NCBI GenBank assembly: GCA_036939355.1
Contig: JALLAP010000746.1
Span: 1-10,621 of the forward strand
Length of the DNA: 10,621 nt
Source: Thalassiosira profunda
Lineage: Eukaryota > Bacillariophyta > Thalassiosirophyceae > Thalassiosirales > Thalassiosiraceae
Reading direction: 5' to 3'
A program made the translations under genes and the position numbers. Below, piece by piece: positions 7,085-10,621 of this stretch; the first letter of the stretch is position 1, and each line of letters opens with the position of its first letter. The notes under the pieces were generated by a model that was given only the letters and a program-made list of their open reading frames with translations, had not been told where the DNA came from and did no database searches.

Positions 7085-7822
7085 TCAGTAATCCTCGTCC
7101 TCCTGCTGCGAAGTTGCGACGCCGGCTCCATTACGGGTCACGTTCGCTTCCTCCTTTCCGCAAAAATAGAGAAATGGCACGGCAAGAAAGATACTCCCGG
7201 CAATTAAGGCCCACCCAGCGATGACCCACTTCCTGGGTTGGTGCAAATGGGCATCCAATATCTCTTTCGGATCGTTCAGGAGATAGCAGGCTGTATCGTT
7301 GCCGCCCGTGCTGCAGCTCCAGAAGGAAGATGCTTCGATTCCGTCCTTCAACAACCAGCACTCGGTGGCGAAGAGACCATCTTCCACAGGCTCGCCGTCG
7401 TTCAACGCATACCTTCCGACGTTTGCGGAGCACTTACTGCATGCTTTGTACGCGCACGCCGGCCGACGCTCCGATACAGTGCGCAAACCGATATCCCGAG
7501 CGTCGATTTCGGCATCAATCACTCCCTCGGACGCGAGCACAACGAAATCGTACGTCCAATGCTCATCGCAGCTGTACGTGCTGCCTCCCTCGCTGCTAGT
7601 ACTCACGCTTGTGACGGCGTCGTAGTCGATGGCTTCAATGCGGCAGCGTTGGCCAATGGAAACGAAGTCTTTGACGCTACCTTTGGCCCCGAAGACTTGA
7701 GTACCCTTGTATCCATCCATCAGAAAGATGAATCCCAGGAAGATACCAACGCCTCCGATACACAGAATCCAAAGACCGCAGGCGCCAAAGAGGGAGCGCG
7801 CTTGGTATGTTGCAGTCGGCAT
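7085..7822 (-). CDS. Two-span membrane protein with an eight-cysteine loop, function unknown
   Basis: The 245-aa protein starts at ATG 7822 and needs no intron. It has two hydrophobic spans, about residues 12-35 (GLWILCIGGVGIFLGFIF) and 199-221 (WVIAGWALIAGSIFLAVPFL), so both ends probably face the cytosol with a loop of about 160 residues outside or in the lumen. The loop carries eight cysteines (60, 85, 123, 128, 131, 155, 170, 179), an even number fit for four disulfides, and ends in TACYLLNDPKEILDA, which resembles the CYYNP-x-(D/N)P-x-E-x-x-L pattern that precedes the second span in DUF3592-like proteins and in beta subunits of calcium-activated potassium channels. The tail is acidic (QQEDEDY). 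The resemblance is topological plus one short motif, so no function is assigned. Upstream lie a TATA-like box and a PSSQPS-type repeat. Confidence 0.72.
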   Translation of the reverse strand: MPTATYQARSLFGACGLWILCIGGVGIFLGFIFLMDGYKGTQVFGAKGSVKDFVSIGQRCRIEAIDYDAVTSVSTSSEGGSTYSCDEHWTYDFVVLASEGVIDAEIDARDIGLRTVSERRPACAYKACSKCSANVGRYALNDGEPVEDGLFATECWLLKDGIEASSFWSCSTGGNDTACYLLNDPKEILDAHLHQPRKWVIAGWALIAGSIFLAVPFLYFCGKEEANVTRNGAGVATSQQEDEDY

Positions 7823-7923
7823 GGTGTGGGAGGAAGATTGAAAAAGTGAGTGAGCAGGTTTCCACGCCGGGGTTGCTTTGGATCGAGGCGTCGATCCTCT
7901 GCCTCCTCCTCTGCGTGAGGAAG

Positions 7924-8034
7924 ATTGCTCGGCTGACTCGACGGTTGGGCCGAGGGTTGGCTCGAGGGCTGCGACGACTGCTGCGAAGACGGCTGCGCAG
8001 AGGGGCTGGCTAGCTGGCTGGATGAGGTCGAAGA
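7924..8034 (-). repeat. Degenerate 12-bp-type repeat reading as SQPS/PSSQPS on the minus strand
   Basis: On the minus strand one frame reads a Ser-Gln-Pro-Ser series (about 37 residues with QPSSQ, SQPS, AQPS variants), the translation of a degenerate tandem repeat with a roughly 12-bp period. PSSQPS arrays are common in stramenopile proteins. Here the frame has no ATG and differs from the frame of the membrane-protein gene that starts 102 bp downstream, so the array appears to sit in its 5' leader, unless a spliced N-terminal exon uses it. Confidence 0.55.
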
Positions 8035-8044
8035 GAGCGTAGGA

Positions 8045-8054
8045 TTTTTATGAG
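8045..8054 (-). promoter_or_regulatory. TATA-like CTCATAAAAA upstream of the membrane-protein gene
   Basis: Read on the minus strand this is CTCATAAAAA, identical to the motif upstream of the secreted-protein gene (5361-5370). It lies 223 bp before the start codon at 7822, which would give a 5' leader of roughly 190 bases that includes the PSSQPS-type repeat. Confidence 0.4.
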
Positions 8055-8070
8055 ACCGTCGACACCCCTT

Positions 8071-8128
8071 GGTGCACGACAAAGATGCGTAGGCTGGGAG
8101 TGGGGGAGCTAGCGGTTTGTCGTGCACC
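8071..8128. promoter_or_regulatory. Perfect 13-bp inverted repeat (GGTGCACGACAAA / TTTGTCGTGCACC)
   Basis: The arms are 8071-8083 and 8116-8128 with a 32-base spacer; all 13 positions pair. Each arm contains the palindrome GTGCAC. A third related copy, CGTGCACCTCT, lies at 8169-8179 and repeats directly the sequence at 8121-8131. The cluster is just upstream of the TATA-like box of the membrane-protein gene, so a protein-binding site or a DNA hairpin are the likely roles. Confidence 0.55.
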
Positions 8129-8307
8129 TCTAGAGCTTGTGATGGCAGTGCCGCATTTCCATCTCAACCGTGCACCTCTCAACTGCCCCTCAGTCGATCA
8201 CCTGCGCAGGTGCAGCGCGCAGCAGCAACAAACTGATGTAGACAACAACTCCTCCTTTCTAACTTTTACACATTGTTGCAACAACATTAAGCTCACTGCT
8301 GCATCTC

Positions 8308-10519
8308 TCAATAATCATCGGCACACAAGTTCGACTCGTCATCATCGCTCGAGTTATCATCGACCGACGAGCCGTCGTCCTCGGATAGGTTCCCGTTCGC
8401 GCACCTCCCAATCAAGCCCCATCGCTTGTTGGTCACCACCACATCCTCCTCCTCGTGGACCGCCGCCAGGTGATCGCCGGCGTTGACGCCGGCGGCCCCG
8501 CACAGCGGCATACCGCACGTCAGCCGCTGCCGCCACCCCGGCTTCTTGGCCGTCGCCTGCGGAAACTGCGCGGTCGCCTCGTGCTCCTCCACTTCCTTGT
8601 CCAGCAGACTCGCCCCCGTCGTCAGAGAGTCCCCGGCGATCGACTCATTGGCTCTCAGTTTCGATCCAGAGCGGGCCGGACGACGACCGCCATTCGGTGC
8701 CGTCGCGGCCGGAGCGAAGGGGATGACCTCGATCCCCGTCTGGCTCAGCCACGAGCGACCGTCCGTCAGGTCCGAGATGAGGGTGCTGCCCGTGGCGGTC
8801 GTCCGGGTGTTGGCGCTGCGGACGCCGGTGAGCTCCGACCGGCCCTTGGTGGGTACCGAGTGGTTGTGGCGGCGCCCGTTGTCGAGGACGCTCATGTACG
8901 CGCTGGAGGTGCAGCTGTTCTCGTGGGCGGCGTCCTCCTCGCCGTCCCTCGTGTCTCCGTCCTGCAGGGAGAGCACCCGCACCAGCGGCCCCTCGCTCTC
9001 GTTGCTGCCGTCGTCCCGGCCTTCCTTTGGATCCTTGACCACGACCGCCGCTAATGCCGGGTTGTATTCCCAGCTAATCTCCTTTGGGTACGCCGCGTCC
9101 TCGCCGTTGGCACTGGGCATGTCCCCCGCCAGTGCATCCTGACGCCGGTAGCTCTCCCTCTGCCTCTGCAGCTCCTCCTCCTCCTTCTGCCGCCGCACCC
9201 GATCGCTGTCCGAGATCATCGTCACGGTCACGTTGGGGCTCACCTCCACCGTCTCCCCGATGGGCTCGCTCACGCGCACCAGCACCCGCAGCGTGGCATT
9301 GGGATCCAGCCCGCACTTCAGCGTGTCCCCCTTGAGCTTCATCATGGGGATCACCATCTCCTTCTTTTCGCCGTTGTTGAGCCACTTGGAGTGCTTGCCG
9401 CTCTTGGGCACGGCGGGGTTGCAGTTCATGATGGGGACGTTGCGGCTGCGCTCGCCGTTTTCTTCGCCCGAGAGGAACAGCCGGGCGGTCCCGAGCTTGA
9501 AGAGGCGACCGGAGCGGGAGATGNTCGCCGTTTTCTTCGCCCGAGAGGAACAGCCGGGCGGTCCCGAGCTTGAAGAGGCGACCGGAGCGGGAGATGGCGA
9601 CTTGGATGTCGAGGGGCAGCGGCGCGTATCGCTGCAATGGCTCGTTATCGATGCCATTGAGAGCGTGGGTGCCACCGGTGAACTCTTCTTGTTGGAACAT
9701 ATGCTGAAACTGGTACGACGAGAGGATCTTGCCTCCATTGTTGGCACGGGCAGTATTCGGCCCAGGCCAGTGGACGACCGAATCGAGCGTCTTGCCGCCA
9801 CCGCTGCCGTTATCGGCAGCCAGCAGCGGCAGAGGCAGGCTGGGCACGTGCGCCAGGACCGTCCTCGATTTGCCCTCCCTCGTCGGCACCGCCCGCGAGA
9901 ACGACGCCACGATTGTGGTCGGAGGCCCCTCGCTCGGAGATTTGCTCTCGGCGGTATCCTTGGACGTGCTCGCCGTTTGGGTGGAGCTGTCGCCGTCTCT
10001 GCTCTCCTCCGCCTTGCTCCTCCTGGACGATCTCGACAGGCTGCGGCTCCCCGACGGGAACTTCTTGATGATGCCCTTCTTCTTCGGGGCGCCGTCCTTG
10101 ACGAAGAGCCCTGCGACGCTGAGCACGGTGACGGTAATGTTGACCCTCTTCTTCTTCAGCGCCGCGGGCCGCCCTTCGGGGACGGAGGCGAGCTTTCCAA
10201 AGTGCGGCGTGGTCACGTCGGAGATCACCGTGGCGATCGCGGGAGGGCGCACCTCCGTCGGCCGGGCGGGGCCCGCCGCGGCCGCTGCGCCGCGCATGGC
10301 TGATGGCTGTCGCTTCAGCGAAGGTGGTGCATGCACCGACCTTTCTGCGCTGATGTGAGTGCAACGAATGAATACCAAACAATGATACGAAGTGAGCGCT
10401 TGCAAACCAACCTGCTTGGGTCGCCTCTCTACAAAGTCCTCGTCGGCGGACCGTCGGAGCGGAGCGAGGGCTTCTTTGGCCGAAGAGCTCCGAGTTGCAA
10501 AAGTTGCAACACCGTTCAT
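8308..10519 (-). CDS. Large C2-like protein of unknown function, split by an assembly duplication
   Basis: Two long minus-strand frames (ending near 9525 and starting near 9596) are one gene: an exact 72-bp duplication plus one N (73 bases) shifts the frame, and counting one copy gives about 712 aa from ATG 10519 to TGA 8308. The N-terminal half has RVNITVTVLSVAGLFVK, a basic Ser-rich linker, then TTIVASFSRAV, LAHVPSLPLPL and PLPLDIQVAISRSGRLFKLG; the second half continues with VPIMNCNP, IPMMKLKGDTLKCGLDPNA and LRVLVRV. The strand pattern (conserved beta strands, LPLP loops, SFSR) is like a C2 or NT-C2-type beta sandwich and resembles a diatom hypothetical family; no calcium ligands can be named. 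A charged Arg/Glu/Gln helix follows, then a disordered Ser/Thr region and a very acidic tail (EDD, DDNSSDDDES). ATG 10519 has A at -3 and an AT-rich upstream; ATG 10297 is an alternative. A GT at 10411-10410 and AGs near 10313 or 10307 could bound a small in-frame intron. Confidence 0.75.
9452..9596. repeat. Exact 72-bp duplication flanking a single N (assembly join)
   Basis: Bases 9452-9523 and 9525-9596 are identical over 72 bp with the only ambiguous base, N, at 9524 between them. This is what is left when two contigs sharing an unrecognised end overlap are scaffolded with a one-base gap. It breaks the frame of the C2-like gene, and dropping 73 bases restores it. Confidence 0.95.
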
Positions 10520-10621
10520 TGTAGGAATAGTATATTTTCTACATACGTGAAAGATACCTTTTAAGATAACGGCGGAATTAGTACAGACGAAAATCGAGTT
10601 GTCCAACTTTTGGCCAGCGTC
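10520..10621 (-). promoter_or_regulatory. AT-rich 5' region of the C2-like gene
   Basis: Just before ATG 10519 on the minus strand there is AAAATATAC within about 20 bp and TTATCTTAAAAG about 50 bp upstream, in contrast to the GC-rich coding DNA. This fits a leader and core promoter; the window ends at 10621. Confidence 0.35.

Noticed and set aside
7720..8127. A separate gene with the PSSQPS series
   Set aside because: The frame has no ATG, overlaps the start of the membrane-protein gene, and the part after the array is the shadow of that gene.
9452..9596. True biological tandem duplication or mobile-element target site
   Set aside because: Perfect identity with a single N exactly between the copies and frame restoration by 73 bases point to an assembly join.
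9233..10303. A 356-codon plus-strand frame opposite the C2-like gene
   Set aside because: It is Arg/Gly-rich and shows no recognisable motif; the minus strand carries the conserved strands, and GC-rich antisense frames tend to stay open.

Overview
The window looks like nuclear DNA of a microalga, most probably a (centric) diatom or a related stramenopile. The signs are GC-rich compact genes, short GT-AG introns (69 to 211 bp), both-strand gene packing with intergenic gaps of a few hundred bases, an HSF-type transcription factor of the kind expanded in diatoms, PSSQPS-type simple repeats and possible plastid-type presequences. The species is inferred, not shown. A single N flanked by an exact duplication marks a short-read assembly join.

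Layout. 3-377 (+): 3' end of a gene with a degenerate GIY-YIG-like, retroelement-type domain. 556-2056 (-): three-exon phytochelatin synthase, with catalytic Cys, His and Asp all present. 2057-2389: shared divergent promoter. 2390-4173 (+): three-exon Tas-like NADPH-dependent aldo-keto reductase, probably organelle-targeted. 4174-4731: convergent intergenic DNA. 4732-5280 (-): small secreted beta-rich protein of unknown function. 5281-5916: divergent upstream region with a TATA-like box and a local repeat cluster. 5917-6735 (+): HSF-type DNA-binding protein with an altered recognition helix. 7085-7822 (-): two-span membrane protein with an eight-cysteine loop. 7823-8307: its upstream region, with a degenerate PSSQPS-type repeat, a TATA-like box and a 13-bp inverted repeat. 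8308-10519 (-): large C2-like protein of unknown function, split only by the 72-bp duplication around the N at 9524.

Functional picture. Phytochelatin synthase makes metal-binding peptides from glutathione, and the reductase fired from the same intergenic region belongs to a family that reduces reactive carbonyls, so a shared stress or metal response is a reasonable hypothesis. The HSF-like gene is a candidate regulator by family, but nothing in the sequence ties it to its neighbours. No prokaryotic-style operon, CRISPR array, rRNA or tRNA gene, or intact mobile element was recognised. I do not see a clear new multi-gene system; the most novel material is three lineage-specific proteins (secreted, two-span membrane, C2-like) and the divergent HSF.
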